From Calditrichales bacterium (GTDB lineage Bacteria; Calditrichota; Calditrichia; Calditrichales; J004): a stretch of DNA of 33,671 nucleotides. Shown here in pieces: positions 1 through 9,333 of this stretch. Under the pieces are notes generated by a model, which made no database searches, was not told the origin of the DNA, and worked only from the letters and a program-made list of their open reading frames with translations. The stretch is taken from assembly GCA_015493745.1 (NCBI GenBank), contig WGCN01000196.1, positions 1 to 33,671 of the forward strand, given 5' to 3'. The position numbers and the translations under genes are program-made. Numbering within the stretch: position 1 is the stretch's first letter; each line of letters starts with the position of its first letter.

Positions 1-462
1 GTATCAACCTATCCGACAAAACCAATAAAATTTTAACCCACCGGCCGGGGGATGAGTTCCCAACTTGGCCGGAAGGCTAAAGGGCAGCGTTAAAACCCAA
101 TCCTGGCAATGGATGTTCGTTTATACCCGATTCCATTGCAACGGATTGCGGGCAATATTCACCTCCCTTCCATCCACCCGGATGAATCCGGGGGTTAACG
201 CGATTGTCCGTAGACTCCTCCCCTCCCCGAAAGTCGGGGAGGGGCCGGGGGTGGGGTTAAAGCGACAGCCTGTAAAACCCCCTTAAAGTAAATGAGTGCG
301 TGTTTTCATTATTCAAGGTTTTCGTTCCGCCGGGCTTAATAGTTTTATGGCAATCTCCTTTTTGCCTGAAATAGAAAGGTCATTTTTTATTTGAGTCTTG
401 TTTGTCACGCTCTTATATCCTATTTTTATTTTAGGAAACAGATGATTTTTTTGGGGAGCTTT
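1..462. other. Intergenic region, no supported gene
   Basis: I see no convincing gene before the first amidohydrolase. A 73-codon open frame at 65-286 has no ribosome binding site, and its C-terminal half is only the translation of a GC-rich palindrome, so I do not call it. Bases 300-462 are AT-rich and probably hold the promoter and leader of the downstream gene, but no clear -35/-10 pair stands out. Confidence 0.6.
218..256. repeat. GC-rich palindromic intergenic repeat (REP-like)
   Basis: Bases 220-230 (CCCCTCCCCGA) pair perfectly with 234-244 (TCGGGGAGGGG) around a three-base AAG loop, followed by the G-rich tail CCGGGGGTGGGG at 245-256. A perfect 11-bp GC stem with a minimal loop plus a G-rich flank is the typical look of short interspersed palindromes found in many copies between genes of Bacteroidetes-type and other genomes. 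There is no T-run on either side, so it is not a standard intrinsic terminator. The copy number in this genome cannot be seen from one window. Confidence 0.55.
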
Positions 463-3400
463 ATGCGATATTTTTTTCTTTTAATTATAGGCCTGGCCGT
501 TTATGCCGCCGCGCAAACTTTTCCGCGGGAGGGTCTGAGCGACCACAAGGTCAGCGTGCGTGCTTTTGTAAACGGCACCATTGTAACAGGTAACGGCGCT
601 ATTATCGAAAAGGGCGCCATTCTGGTGCGGGACGGCTATATAGCCGGCGTGGGACAAAAGGTGAGCCTGCCCCCGGGGACGCCGGTAATCGATCTGAAAG
701 GCGCCTATGTCTATCCCGGTTTTATTGATCTGTACAGCCGCTATGGCATGCCGGAGATTCCAAAAAACAAAAACAGCATGCCCCGTCCGCGCGCGCCGCA
801 TCCCCAAAGCCGGGATAAAGAGGCCCTGGCCTGGAACGAGGCCATAAACAGCCATGCCGACGCGGCCGAACTGTTTACCCCAAACGCCGCCGGGGCAAAA
901 AGTTTACGGGAGCAGGGTTTTACGCTGGTGCAGACCAATATGCGCGACGGTATTTTTCAGGGGCGGGCCGCCGTGGTTTTATTAAATGACGGACGGGCCC
1001 ATGACAATGTTTTGCCGGAAAGGGGCGCTCAGTTCCTCTCCTTCTCCAAGGGCAGCTCCCGGCAGGACTATCCCAATTCGCTGATGGGGGCCATCGCCCT
1101 GATCCGCCAGACCCTTTATGACGCGCGGTGGTATGAGCGGGCCACGGCCGCCTACCGGGCCAATCCGGCGCAGAAAAAACCGGAATTCAACCGGGCTTTG
1201 GAGGCCCTGCTGCCCGTCGTGCAAAAAAAGACTCCGTTGCTGTTTGGCGCGGCCAATTATCTGGATGTGCAACGGGCGGCGCGTATTGCCGATGAGTTCG
1301 GTCTGGAAATGATCCTGAAAACCGGCGCCGACAGTTATAAGCGCCTGGCTGATCTGAAGGCTTTGAAAAAGGCGCTGGTTGTGCCCCTGACTTTTCCCCC
1401 GAAACCGGATGTCAGCGACGCCAACGCCTCGGACAATGTATCCCTGGCGGCCCTGAAACACTGGGACAGCGCTCCCGAGGCCCCGGCCCGTCTGGCCCGG
1501 GCGGGCATTCCCTTTGCCCTTACCGCCGACGGTCTGAAGAAGGGACAAACCTTTTTGGGCCAGTTACGGCTGGCCGTAAAACGCGGTCTGGATGAAGACA
1601 AGGCCCTGGCCGCCCTGACCGTTATTCCCGCCCGTCTGGCCGGAATCGATGACAAAGCCGGTGACATCGCCAGGGGCAAGCTGGCAAACTTTATCATCGC
1701 CGGGGGCAATCTGTTCCGCGACGATAAAAGCGTCATCCGCCGGGTGGTGGTCGCCGGGAAAGTGCACGATGTTAACCCGCTGCCGGAATTCGACTGGCGC
1801 GGAACCTGGCAGCTCTCCTCGGACTGGGGCAACATTCCCCTGGAGATCAGCGGTAAAATCGAAAAGCCGGATGTTTTTGCCGGCGGGGACAGCAATCGTG
1901 TTAAGCTGAAAAAGAGCGTGCTGAGTAAAAACCATATCAAACTCAGCCTGCCGGCGACGTTTAACAATGCCGGCGGCGTTATTCGCCTGGCGGCCGATCG
2001 TTTTGGTCTGAAGCTGCGGGGCTATGTGCTGGACGGGCAGGGACGCCGCCACCCCCTGAGCGGTGAGCGCCGCGCCGCGCATGAAGACAAAGAGAAGACA
2101 ACGACGAAAAAAGAAGACGTCGTCATGGCTTCCTTTCCCACGGTTTTTCCCGATAAGGCCTATGGGCTGAGCGCGCCGCCGGAACAACCTTCCTGGGTGC
2201 TGATCCGTAAGGCTACCCTGTGGACTGCCACGGAGCGGGGTATTCTGGAAGATTACGATCTGTTGATAAAAAAAGGCCGCATCCACAAGATAGGCCGGGG
2301 CCTTAAGGCGCCAAAGGGGGCGCGGGTGATCGACGCCGGGGGCAAGCATGTAACGCCGGGTATCATCGATGAACATTCGCACATCGCCATCGACCGCGGG
2401 GTAAACGAAGGCTCGCAGGCCATCACCGCCGAGGTGCGCATCGGCGACGTGCTCAATCCGGACAATATACATATTTACCGCCAGTTGGCCGGCGGGGTTA
2501 CCACCTCGCAACTGCTGCACGGCTCCGCCAACCCCATCGGCGGACAGGCGCAGGTGATCAAGCTGCGCTGGGGCGCCAATGCCGAGGGCCTAAAGTTTAA
2601 AGCCGCGCCGCCCACCATAAAATTTGCCCTGGGTGAAAATGTCAAGCAATCCAACTGGGGCGATATGTTCCGCAGCCGCTACCCGCAAACACGCATGGGG
2701 GTAAAGGAGCTGTTTATAGACGCCTTTGAGCGGGCCCGGGCTTACGAAAAGGAATGGCAGGCCTACAAGGCCCTGTCATCTTCCGCCCGTAAAAAAACGG
2801 TTCCCCCGCGCCGCGATCTGGAACTGGACGCCCTGGTGGAAATCCTTAACAGCCGGCGCACCATTCATTGCCACTCCTATGTGCAAAGCGAGATTCTGGG
2901 GCTGATGGAAGTGGCCGAGCGTTTCGGTTTTCGCGTGGGTACCTTTACCCATATTCTGGAAGGCTATAAGGTAGCCCGGGAGATGGCGGCCCACGGGGCC
3001 ATGGCCTCCACCTTTGCCGACTGGTGGGACTACAAGTTTGAGGTCTATGAGGCCATCCCCTATAACTCGGCCCTGATGGTGCGCGGCGGGGTGATCGCCT
3101 CCGTTAATTCCGATGACGCCGAAATGGCCCGCCGCCTCAATCAGGAAGCGGCCAAGGCCATGACCTACGGCGGTCTTTCCCCGGAAGAGGCCATCAAGCT
3201 GGTGACCATCAATCCCGCCCGGCAGCTTAAGGTGGATGAGCGTGTCGGCAGCCTGGAGGCGGGCAAGGACGCCGATATCGTCATCTGGAGCGGTTCGCCT
3301 CTTTCCGGCTACAGCCATGTGGAGCAAACCTGGATCGAGGGACGCAAATATTTTGATATCGGGGAAGACCGGCAACGCCGGCGGGAAATCGCCGAACAAC

Positions 3401-3531
3401 GCAATGTGCTGATTCAAAAAGCGCTGAAGGATAAAACCCCCGCGGCCGGGAAAGCCGGCGCCGGGGAAAAGAAGGCCCGGCTGGATTACCGCTGCGATGA
3501 CATGGAAGACTTTCTGCGCGATGCGCAATAA
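463..3531 (+). CDS. Secreted amidohydrolase, two-domain (one inactive, one active)
   Basis: 1022-residue exported protein of the imidazolonepropionase-like amidohydrolase superfamily. I start at 463 rather than at upstream in-frame codons because GGGGAG lies just before it and the product then begins with a clean signal peptide (MRYFFLLIIGLAVYAAAQ). Residues ~30-450 form a first amidohydrolase-like domain whose metal motif is lost: after PGFID the expected HxH reads Y91-S-R93. Residues ~620-1000 form a second domain with an intact site: H638-S-H640 after PGIIDE, H802/H804, H830 and D884/D885 in NSDD. It ends with the usual re-formed composite beta-sandwich (VGSLEAGKDADIVIW). The substrate is unknown; family members hydrolyse cyclic amides or dipeptides. 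The next gene, 28 bp downstream, is a related degenerate domain. Confidence 0.9.
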   Translation: MRYFFLLIIGLAVYAAAQTFPREGLSDHKVSVRAFVNGTIVTGNGAIIEKGAILVRDGYIAGVGQKVSLPPGTPVIDLKGAYVYPGFIDLYSRYGMPEIPKNKNSMPRPRAPHPQSRDKEALAWNEAINSHADAAELFTPNAAGAKSLREQGFTLVQTNMRDGIFQGRAAVVLLNDGRAHDNVLPERGAQFLSFSKGSSRQDYPNSLMGAIALIRQTLYDARWYERATAAYRANPAQKKPEFNRALEALLPVVQKKTPLLFGAANYLDVQRAARIADEFGLEMILKTGADSYKRLADLKALKKALVVPLTFPPKPDVSDANASDNVSLAALKHWDSAPEAPARLARAGIPFALTADGLKKGQTFLGQLRLAVKRGLDEDKALAALTVIPARLAGIDDKAGDIARGKLANFIIAGGNLFRDDKSVIRRVVVAGKVHDVNPLPEFDWRGTWQLSSDWGNIPLEISGKIEKPDVFAGGDSNRVKLKKSVLSKNHIKLSLPATFNNAGGVIRLAADRFGLKLRGYVLDGQGRRHPLSGERRAAHEDKEKTTTKKEDVVMASFPTVFPDKAYGLSAPPEQPSWVLIRKATLWTATERGILEDYDLLIKKGRIHKIGRGLKAPKGARVIDAGGKHVTPGIIDEHSHIAIDRGVNEGSQAITAEVRIGDVLNPDNIHIYRQLAGGVTTSQLLHGSANPIGGQAQVIKLRWGANAEGLKFKAAPPTIKFALGENVKQSNWGDMFRSRYPQTRMGVKELFIDAFERARAYEKEWQAYKALSSSARKKTVPPRRDLELDALVEILNSRRTIHCHSYVQSEILGLMEVAERFGFRVGTFTHILEGYKVAREMAAHGAMASTFADWWDYKFEVYEAIPYNSALMVRGGVIASVNSDDAEMARRLNQEAAKAMTYGGLSPEEAIKLVTINPARQLKVDERVGSLEAGKDADIVIWSGSPLSGYSHVEQTWIEGRKYFDIGEDRQRRREIAEQRNVLIQKALKDKTPAAGKAGAGEKKARLDYRCDDMEDFLRDAQ

Positions 3532-3559
3532 GATCGAATAAAATTATGAGGAAAGAAAA

Positions 3560-4852
3560 ATGTTAAAAAAGCTTTTACTTGTTTTGCTATGGACGCTGCC
3601 GCTGACAGCCAACGATTTGATCCCCGGGGCCATGCCCCAAACGCCGGTGGCTATCATCCATGCCCGTATTTTTACGGTAAGCAACGGTATTATTGAGGAC
3701 GGCACCCTGGTATTTGATCAGGGGCGGATCACGGCCGTGGGGCGTGATGTGGCCGTTCCCGAAAACGCCGCCGTGATCGACGCCGCCGGCGGGCATCTCT
3801 ATCCGGGGCTGATTGCCGGCAGAACCTCCGTGGGACTGGTAGAGGTGGGGGCCGTGCGCGCCAGCCGCGACGTCAGCGAAACGGGGCTGTTTAATCCCAA
3901 CGCCCGGGCGGAAACGGCCTACAACACCGATTCCGAGGTGACGCCCACGGTGCGCTCCAACGGCGTGGCGCTGGGTTTTGTGGCTCCGGCCGGCGGACGT
4001 ATTTCCGGCATGGGCGCGCTGATCTATCTGGACGGCTGGAACCGCAATGACGCCGTGGTTAAAAGCGACGCCGGCATGATCCTCAACTGGCCGCCCGTGC
4101 GGGTCAATCGCGCCTGGTGGAATAGAATACCCGAGGCCAAACAGTTGGAACAGATAAAAAAGAGCCGCGAGGAACTGGAACGTTTTTTTGAGGAAGCGCG
4201 GGCCTACGCGAATGTGCGCGCCGCCGGGGGAGAAACGGCCTTTGATATCCGCTATGACAGCATGATTCCGGTTCTGGAGGGCCGGACGCCGCTGGTGATC
4301 CGGGCCAACGATCAGGAACAAATACGTCAGGCCGTGGCCTTTTGCGCCGAACGCGGCCTGAAAATGATTTTACTGGAAGGGGCGGACAGCTGGAAGGTGG
4401 CCGGACTGCTCAGGGAACAAAATGTACCGGTCATCCTGCGTCAGCCGCACAGCCTGCCCGCGCGCGAGGATGAGGATTATGACCAGGCCTTTAAAACGGC
4501 GGCTCAACTGGCCCGGGCAGGCGTGAGCTTTGCCCTGACCAAAACGGGCACCGACAACTGGGATATCCGCAACCTGCCCTTTTGGGGAGCCACCATGGTC
4601 AGTTTCGGCCTTTCACGGGAGGACGCCCTGCGTGCCCTTACCCTGTGGCCGGCGCAAATGTTTGGCGTGGCCGACCGTCTGGGCAGCCTGGAGATCGGCC
4701 GCGAAGCAACCCTGTTCCTCTCCCGGGGCGATGTGATGGACTATGGCGGCAATGCCGTAACCCATATGTTTATCGGCGGCCGGCCGGTGGATTTGGATAA
4801 CCGCCAGAAAAGGCTTTACCGCAAATACAGTGAGCGGCTTAGCAGGCCCTGA
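3560..4852 (+). CDS. Secreted amidohydrolase-like protein lacking metal ligands
   Basis: 430-residue exported protein (signal peptide to about residue 17, MLKKLLLVLLWTLPLTAN) preceded by GAGGAAAG. It shows the amidohydrolase layout: an N-terminal composite-sandwich strand set (FTVSNGIIEDGTLVFDQGRI), a PGLI strand end, a TIM-barrel core and the C-terminal RLGSLEIGREATLFLSRGD strand pair. The metal-binding HxH is replaced by R88-T-S90 and I find no compensating histidine cluster, so hydrolysis is unlikely. It resembles the inactive N-terminal domain of the preceding protein. The two genes are 28 bp apart and probably co-transcribed, so it may act as a structural partner of the active domain or bind substrate. 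Amidohydrolase membership is secure; the lack of activity is inferred from motif loss. Confidence 0.85.
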   Translation: MLKKLLLVLLWTLPLTANDLIPGAMPQTPVAIIHARIFTVSNGIIEDGTLVFDQGRITAVGRDVAVPENAAVIDAAGGHLYPGLIAGRTSVGLVEVGAVRASRDVSETGLFNPNARAETAYNTDSEVTPTVRSNGVALGFVAPAGGRISGMGALIYLDGWNRNDAVVKSDAGMILNWPPVRVNRAWWNRIPEAKQLEQIKKSREELERFFEEARAYANVRAAGGETAFDIRYDSMIPVLEGRTPLVIRANDQEQIRQAVAFCAERGLKMILLEGADSWKVAGLLREQNVPVILRQPHSLPAREDEDYDQAFKTAAQLARAGVSFALTKTGTDNWDIRNLPFWGATMVSFGLSREDALRALTLWPAQMFGVADRLGSLEIGREATLFLSRGDVMDYGGNAVTHMFIGGRPVDLDNRQKRLYRKYSERLSRP

Positions 4853-4938
4853 GGATAGGAAGTAAAATAATCAAGGTTTGAGTTCAATCCATGATGTATG
4901 TATACTTAATCTTTTTTGAGGATTAAAGAGGTGCTATT

Positions 4939-5265
4939 ATGGCTGCAATTCGTTTTATTTTGCCTAAAAACCTCAATTGTCCAAATTGTGATGTTGAACT
5001 GGACCTTGATGATACTGAAAGAAAAAACGGAGAGTATCAATGTCCCAACTGTGGTTTTAAATATATTTTGGATGATGTCAGTGATAAAGAAAAGATATCA
5101 ATTTTATTACAACGAGTTCAAACTCTTGAAGAGCAACTTGCTACCTCAAAAATTTTTAGTTCGGATTTTTGGAGTCGAGCTTGGGCTATTTTTGGACATC
5201 AATTGGCTGTTGGGAGCATAATCTATCTGTTTTTGATATTACTATTTCTTTTGCTATTAAAATAA
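4939..5265 (+). CDS. Small zinc-ribbon membrane protein
   Basis: 108-residue protein with a ribosome binding site (AAAGAGG) ahead of the start at 4939. Residues ~14-40 form a zinc ribbon with two CxxC knuckles (CPNC at 14-17 and 35-38), as in MJ0042-type or transposase-like ribbons. A short helical or coiled segment with the ILLQRVQTLEEQL pattern follows, then one C-terminal membrane helix (~residues 88-107, nearly all I/L/F). The zinc head would face the cytoplasm with a tail anchor, but the topology is a guess. The gene is clearly more AT-rich than its neighbours (A/T-ending codons, many AAA, ATT and TTT), suggesting different ancestry. An overlapping 101-codon frame at 4916-5221 is a shadow. 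No function is assigned. Confidence 0.75.
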   Translation: MAAIRFILPKNLNCPNCDVELDLDDTERKNGEYQCPNCGFKYILDDVSDKEKISILLQRVQTLEEQLATSKIFSSDFWSRAWAIFGHQLAVGSIIYLFLILLFLLLLK

Positions 5266-5303
5266 TAAGCATAGTCCTTAGATTGCATTTTACGAAATCC
5301 AGC

Positions 5304-7454
5304 TTAAAAGCGTTTTTTACGTCCGCGGCTGCTGGAATGTGTTCCCGTGTGCAGATGGCATTTTACCGTGGGCCGGTTCTTTTCCGTAAACAGATCGGTG
5401 ACGGTATCGGGACAGTAGGGGCGGGCCAGTTCGCCGCTGTCCAGGCATATTTCCAGTTTGAATACTCCCGGGGATTCGGCAAACTTGCCGTGGATGAAGG
5501 GGATGCTGTCATAGACCGATTTCACAAATTCTCCCCAAAAGGGCAGGGCGGCGCGCGAGCCGGACATGCGCGGCCCCAGGCTCATCTTCGGATCATCCAT
5601 GCCCACCCAGACGCCGGCCACCAGATCGGCGGTGTAGCCTACGAACCAGGCATCCGTATAATTATTGGTGGTACCGGTTTTACCTCCGGCGGGCAGATAA
5701 AACTTAAAATCCCGGCGGACACCGTAGCCGGTACCGCGATCCATAACCGTTTGCATCATGTCGCGCACGATCTGTGTGGTTTCCGGCGAGAGGGCCACCT
5801 TGGGCCGTGGTGTGTTACGGTAAATGATATTACCGTTTTTATCCTCGATGCGCTCTATGGAGATGGGTTTTACGTGCAGACCGTTATTGGCAAAGGTGCC
5901 GTAGGCGGAAACCAGTTCGATGGGGATCACCTCGCTGCTGCCGAGGGCCAGGGAAGAATAGGGACGGATGGGGGTGGTGATACCCATGGCCCGGGCATAT
6001 TTTACCACATTGCGCGGATTGATTTCGTTGATCAGTTGCACGGCCACCAGATTCAGCGAGCGGCGCAGGGCCTCGCGCAGGGTGATCAGTCCGCCCACCG
6101 AGTGGTCATAGTTTTCCGGTCGCCACTGTGTGCCGTCGGCATTGATCTCCACCGTGGGTTTGTTATAAAGGCGGTAGGCCGGGCTGTAGCCGTTATCGAT
6201 GGCGGCGGTGTACAGGAAGGGTTTAAAGGCCGAACCGGGCTGTCGCTTGGCCTGGGTAACCCGGTTAAAGCGCGATTTGTTAAAATCACGTCCGCCCACC
6301 ATGGCCAGTACATGGCCGTTGTGGGGATTGATGGCCACAAAAGCAATTTCCACCGTCGTGGCATTATTAAAAGCAACCGAGTCTTGCAGGGTTTGCCTTA
6401 GCTCCCTGAAATCCCGCTGGTTGCGCACCGTTTCCTGCAACCCGTCAATATGTTTGGCGATGGCCTTTTCCATAAAATACTGAAAGCGGGTATCCAGCGT
6501 GGTGTACACACGCAAACCATCCTCATAAATATTAACCTTCAGCGAATCCTGCAAGCGGTTGAGTTGCAGGCGCACCGACTCCGTGAAATAGGGGGCGGTA
6601 TGCATTTTGTTGGGATCGTACAGATCCAGTTTCAGCGGTAGTTGTTTCAGGCTGTCATATTGCGCCCTGGTCAGATAGCCGGTGGCCACCATGGTGCTCA
6701 TCACCACGTTGCGCTGATGTTTGGCCCGTTCCGGATGGCGGATGGGAGAATACCAGGAGGTGCCCTTGAGCAGACCGATCAGCAGGGCCGACTCCTCTAT
6801 GGTCAGGTCCTGAACATCCTTGTTAAAATAGCGCTTGGCGGCGGCCTCTATGCCAAAGGCATTGTTACCAAAGCTGTTGATGTTGAGGTACATCTCCAGG
6901 ATTTCGTTTTTGGAGTAGGTTTTTTCGATGCGAATGGCGGTCAGGGCTTCCTTTATCTTACGGCTTATTTTCTGTTCGCGCCCGAAAAAGAGCGGCCGGG
7001 TGAGCTGCATGGTCAGGGTGCCGCCCCCCTGTACAATGGCCATGTGCCGTATATCGACGATCAGCGCCCGCACAATACCCAGCAGGTTGACCCCCCAATG
7101 GTTGTAAAAATCACGATCCTCCATGGAGATCAGCGCCTGAATCACATAGGGCGGAATTTTTTCAAAAGGGGTGTAGGTACGGTTGGCGGTGAAAAAGGAG
7201 TGTATCAGTTCACCGTCGGAGGAGTAAACCCGGGTGGCTACCGCCGGTTCAATCTGTTCCAGTTTGGCCAGCGAGGGTAAATCCTGGCTGAGCCAGGCAA
7301 TGTAGCCCACGCCCAATAAAAAGAGGGTGCTTAGTACCGCCGCCCAAATCCATCGTTTTTTACGGGATGGTTTTGCCGGACTGCCTTGAGCCGGTTGGTT
7401 GGTTACGGTACGGATACGTGTGGATGTGGGCGCCCCCCGTTTTTTTCTTTTCAT
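5304..7454 (-). CDS. Penicillin-binding protein 1A (bifunctional class A PBP)
   Basis: 716-residue class A penicillin-binding protein that polymerises lipid II and cross-links peptidoglycan on the outer face of the inner membrane. A basic cytoplasmic tail (residues 1-34) precedes one membrane helix (~35-55). The glycosyltransferase 51 domain spans ~75-250 with catalytic E112 in EDRDFYNHWG and the GGGTLTMQL motif at ~143-151. The transpeptidase domain spans ~365-670 with S408-AF-K411 (SxxK), S466-L-N468 (SxN) and K592-T-G594 in GGKTGTT. All catalytic motifs are intact. A basic, low-complexity C-terminus (SSSRGRKKRF) follows a short extension. It is divergent from the TPR lipoprotein gene across a 178-bp gap and convergent with the zinc-ribbon gene. 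The mrcA/ponA name is not assigned because paralogues cannot be separated here. Confidence 0.96.
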   Translation of the reverse strand: MKRKKRGAPTSTRIRTVTNQPAQGSPAKPSRKKRWIWAAVLSTLFLLGVGYIAWLSQDLPSLAKLEQIEPAVATRVYSSDGELIHSFFTANRTYTPFEKIPPYVIQALISMEDRDFYNHWGVNLLGIVRALIVDIRHMAIVQGGGTLTMQLTRPLFFGREQKISRKIKEALTAIRIEKTYSKNEILEMYLNINSFGNNAFGIEAAAKRYFNKDVQDLTIEESALLIGLLKGTSWYSPIRHPERAKHQRNVVMSTMVATGYLTRAQYDSLKQLPLKLDLYDPNKMHTAPYFTESVRLQLNRLQDSLKVNIYEDGLRVYTTLDTRFQYFMEKAIAKHIDGLQETVRNQRDFRELRQTLQDSVAFNNATTVEIAFVAINPHNGHVLAMVGGRDFNKSRFNRVTQAKRQPGSAFKPFLYTAAIDNGYSPAYRLYNKPTVEINADGTQWRPENYDHSVGGLITLREALRRSLNLVAVQLINEINPRNVVKYARAMGITTPIRPYSSLALGSSEVIPIELVSAYGTFANNGLHVKPISIERIEDKNGNIIYRNTPRPKVALSPETTQIVRDMMQTVMDRGTGYGVRRDFKFYLPAGGKTGTTNNYTDAWFVGYTADLVAGVWVGMDDPKMSLGPRMSGSRAALPFWGEFVKSVYDSIPFIHGKFAESPGVFKLEICLDSGELARPYCPDTVTDLFTEKNRPTVKCHLHTGTHSSSRGRKKRF

Positions 7455-7632
7455 ATTCTCGGAACTTTTTAATTCTTAAAGGTTATAGGAACAATGTCGT
7501 AAAATAAACGAAAACTTTGGAGCTTTGATCCAAAAAAGTAATCTGAAAAGCTAAATAAAACCCTATCTTAAATCAAACGAATTAACGGGTTTACTTGTGA
7601 GCGATTTGATAAACCGCTAAATTGGACGCCTT

Positions 7633-9315
7633 ATGAAAAAAATATTATTACTCATTGTTGCCGCCGCCTTCCTGTTTTCCGGATGTGCCGCCTCGCGCCA
7701 GATCAAAGAAAAACCCAAAAACAGCGAAAAGAAAATTTCGTTTAAGGCCCGGGATTACTACCTCAAGGGGCTTTATCTGCAAATGGAAGAGCGTTACAGC
7801 GACGCCCTGGTTCAGTTTCATAAAGCCGAGCTGTTCGATACCACCTCGGCCACCATTTACAACTCCCTGGCCGAGAACTATTTAAAACTGGGCGAACTGG
7901 AGCCGGCGCTGCATCATTTAAAGCAGGCCCTGAAACGCGATCGCCATAATGTGGAGACCTATCGTCTGCTGGGCGAACTCTATTTTCGTGACCAAAAGGA
8001 CCGGGAAGCCATCGAGGCCTACAAGGCCCTCTTGCAGCTCGACCCCTACGATGAACAGGCGCGCAATTTTCTCTTTTTTCTCTATGAAAAAAATAAAATG
8101 GTTGAGGAAAAGGCCAACCTTTACCGGAATATGCTCACACTGTACGGTAAAAGTAAATCGGTGCTCAAAAAGATCGCCGACATCTATACGCGCCGGCAAG
8201 ACTATAAGAACGCCGTGCGTTATCTGAATGAAATCACAAAGATCGATTCTTCCGACGCCCAAATATATGCCTACCGGGCGCAGTTGTATGAAGTGCTGGG
8301 GCAGGCCGATTCGGCCATGATCAGCTTTAAAAAAGCCATCCGGCTGGATCCGGGGAATAAGGACTATCTGAACAGGCTGGCCACCCTGTACCGCGGCAAC
8401 CGGCGCTATGAGGATATTATTTCCCTGTTTACTCCCGTGCTGGATAAGGACTCCACCGATGTGGTGGCCCGCCTGAGCCTGGCCGAGGCCCAATATCTGC
8501 TGGAAAACACGACGGCCGTAAAACGGTTGTTACAGCCTCTGGCCGAAGACTCCACCACCAGTTGGGGGGTGTATGATCTTTTGGGGCGGATCGCCCTGGA
8601 AGAGAAGGATTATGAGGTGGCCGTGCGCTACTTCCGGCGTATCACACGTCTGGAGCCGAAAAACCGTTTCGGCTGGTTGTTTCTGGGTTTTGCCTATGCC
8701 GATATGAAAAAGCCGGCGGCGGCAGCCGAGGCTTATGCCGGCGGCACGCGTGTGCTGCCCGAAGACGGCGGTTTATGGTCCTGGCTGGGAGTGGCCCTGC
8801 AGCAGCAAAATAAAAACAAGGAAGCCATTGCTGCTTTTTTAAAAGCCATCGAGTATGATCCCGACAATATCAACGCCCTGAGCAGTTTGCCGGTAATCTA
8901 TGAAGGCCAGGGGGATTTTAAAAGCAGCGACAGCATTTACGCCGTGGCTTTGAAGCGTCTGCCGGATAATGCTCTGCTGCTGAACAATTTTGCCTACAGC
9001 CTTTCCGAACGCAACCTGCGCCTGAAGGAAGCGGAAGAAATGGCCCGCAAAGCGTTGAAGAAGGAGCCGGACAACAGCTCGTATCTGGATACCATGGGTT
9101 GGATCTACTTTAAGATGGGTGATTATAAACAAGCCGAAAAATATATCCTGCGGGCTCTGGAAAAGGGCGATGTTTCCGCCGTTGTTCTGGAGCATATGGG
9201 TGATATTTATGTGAAACTGAACATGCCGCAAAAAGCCAGGGATTACTATAAAAAAGCCCTGGAACTTGACCCGGACAACAAACAGGTGCGGGATAAGCTG
9301 GCCAACCAGGATTAA
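7633..9315 (+). CDS. TPR-repeat lipoprotein
   Basis: 560-residue lipoprotein: the signal peptide ends in a lipobox (LFSGC, Cys19), so it should be lipid-anchored, probably in the outer membrane. From about residue 45 to the end it is almost entirely tetratricopeptide repeats (roughly a dozen), recognisable by recurring A-x-x-Y and LDP motifs (for example KAIRLDPGNKDYLNRLATLY and KALELDPDNKQVRDKLA). TPR arrays are protein-protein scaffolds, so it probably assembles partners in the periplasm. It heads a plus-strand run whose next gene, 18 bp downstream, is another lipoprotein of DUF4292 type, followed by two glycosyltransferases. A possible TTGTGA-N17-TAAATT promoter (7595-7623) sits immediately before the start, which would leave almost no leader; this is weak. 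Confidence 0.9.
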   Translation: MKKILLLIVAAAFLFSGCAASRQIKEKPKNSEKKISFKARDYYLKGLYLQMEERYSDALVQFHKAELFDTTSATIYNSLAENYLKLGELEPALHHLKQALKRDRHNVETYRLLGELYFRDQKDREAIEAYKALLQLDPYDEQARNFLFFLYEKNKMVEEKANLYRNMLTLYGKSKSVLKKIADIYTRRQDYKNAVRYLNEITKIDSSDAQIYAYRAQLYEVLGQADSAMISFKKAIRLDPGNKDYLNRLATLYRGNRRYEDIISLFTPVLDKDSTDVVARLSLAEAQYLLENTTAVKRLLQPLAEDSTTSWGVYDLLGRIALEEKDYEVAVRYFRRITRLEPKNRFGWLFLGFAYADMKKPAAAAEAYAGGTRVLPEDGGLWSWLGVALQQQNKNKEAIAAFLKAIEYDPDNINALSSLPVIYEGQGDFKSSDSIYAVALKRLPDNALLLNNFAYSLSERNLRLKEAEEMARKALKKEPDNSSYLDTMGWIYFKMGDYKQAEKYILRALEKGDVSAVVLEHMGDIYVKLNMPQKARDYYKKALELDPDNKQVRDKLANQD

Positions 9316-9333
9316 AACAAGCGATTAAAGAGA

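Noticed and set aside
65-286. 73-codon plus-strand open frame
   Set aside because: No ribosome binding site, no family features, and its end is the translation of the GC palindrome at 218-256.
5169-6401. 410-codon plus-strand open frame opposite the PBP gene
   Set aside because: Antisense shadow of the penicillin-binding protein, whose catalytic motifs are unmistakable on the minus strand.
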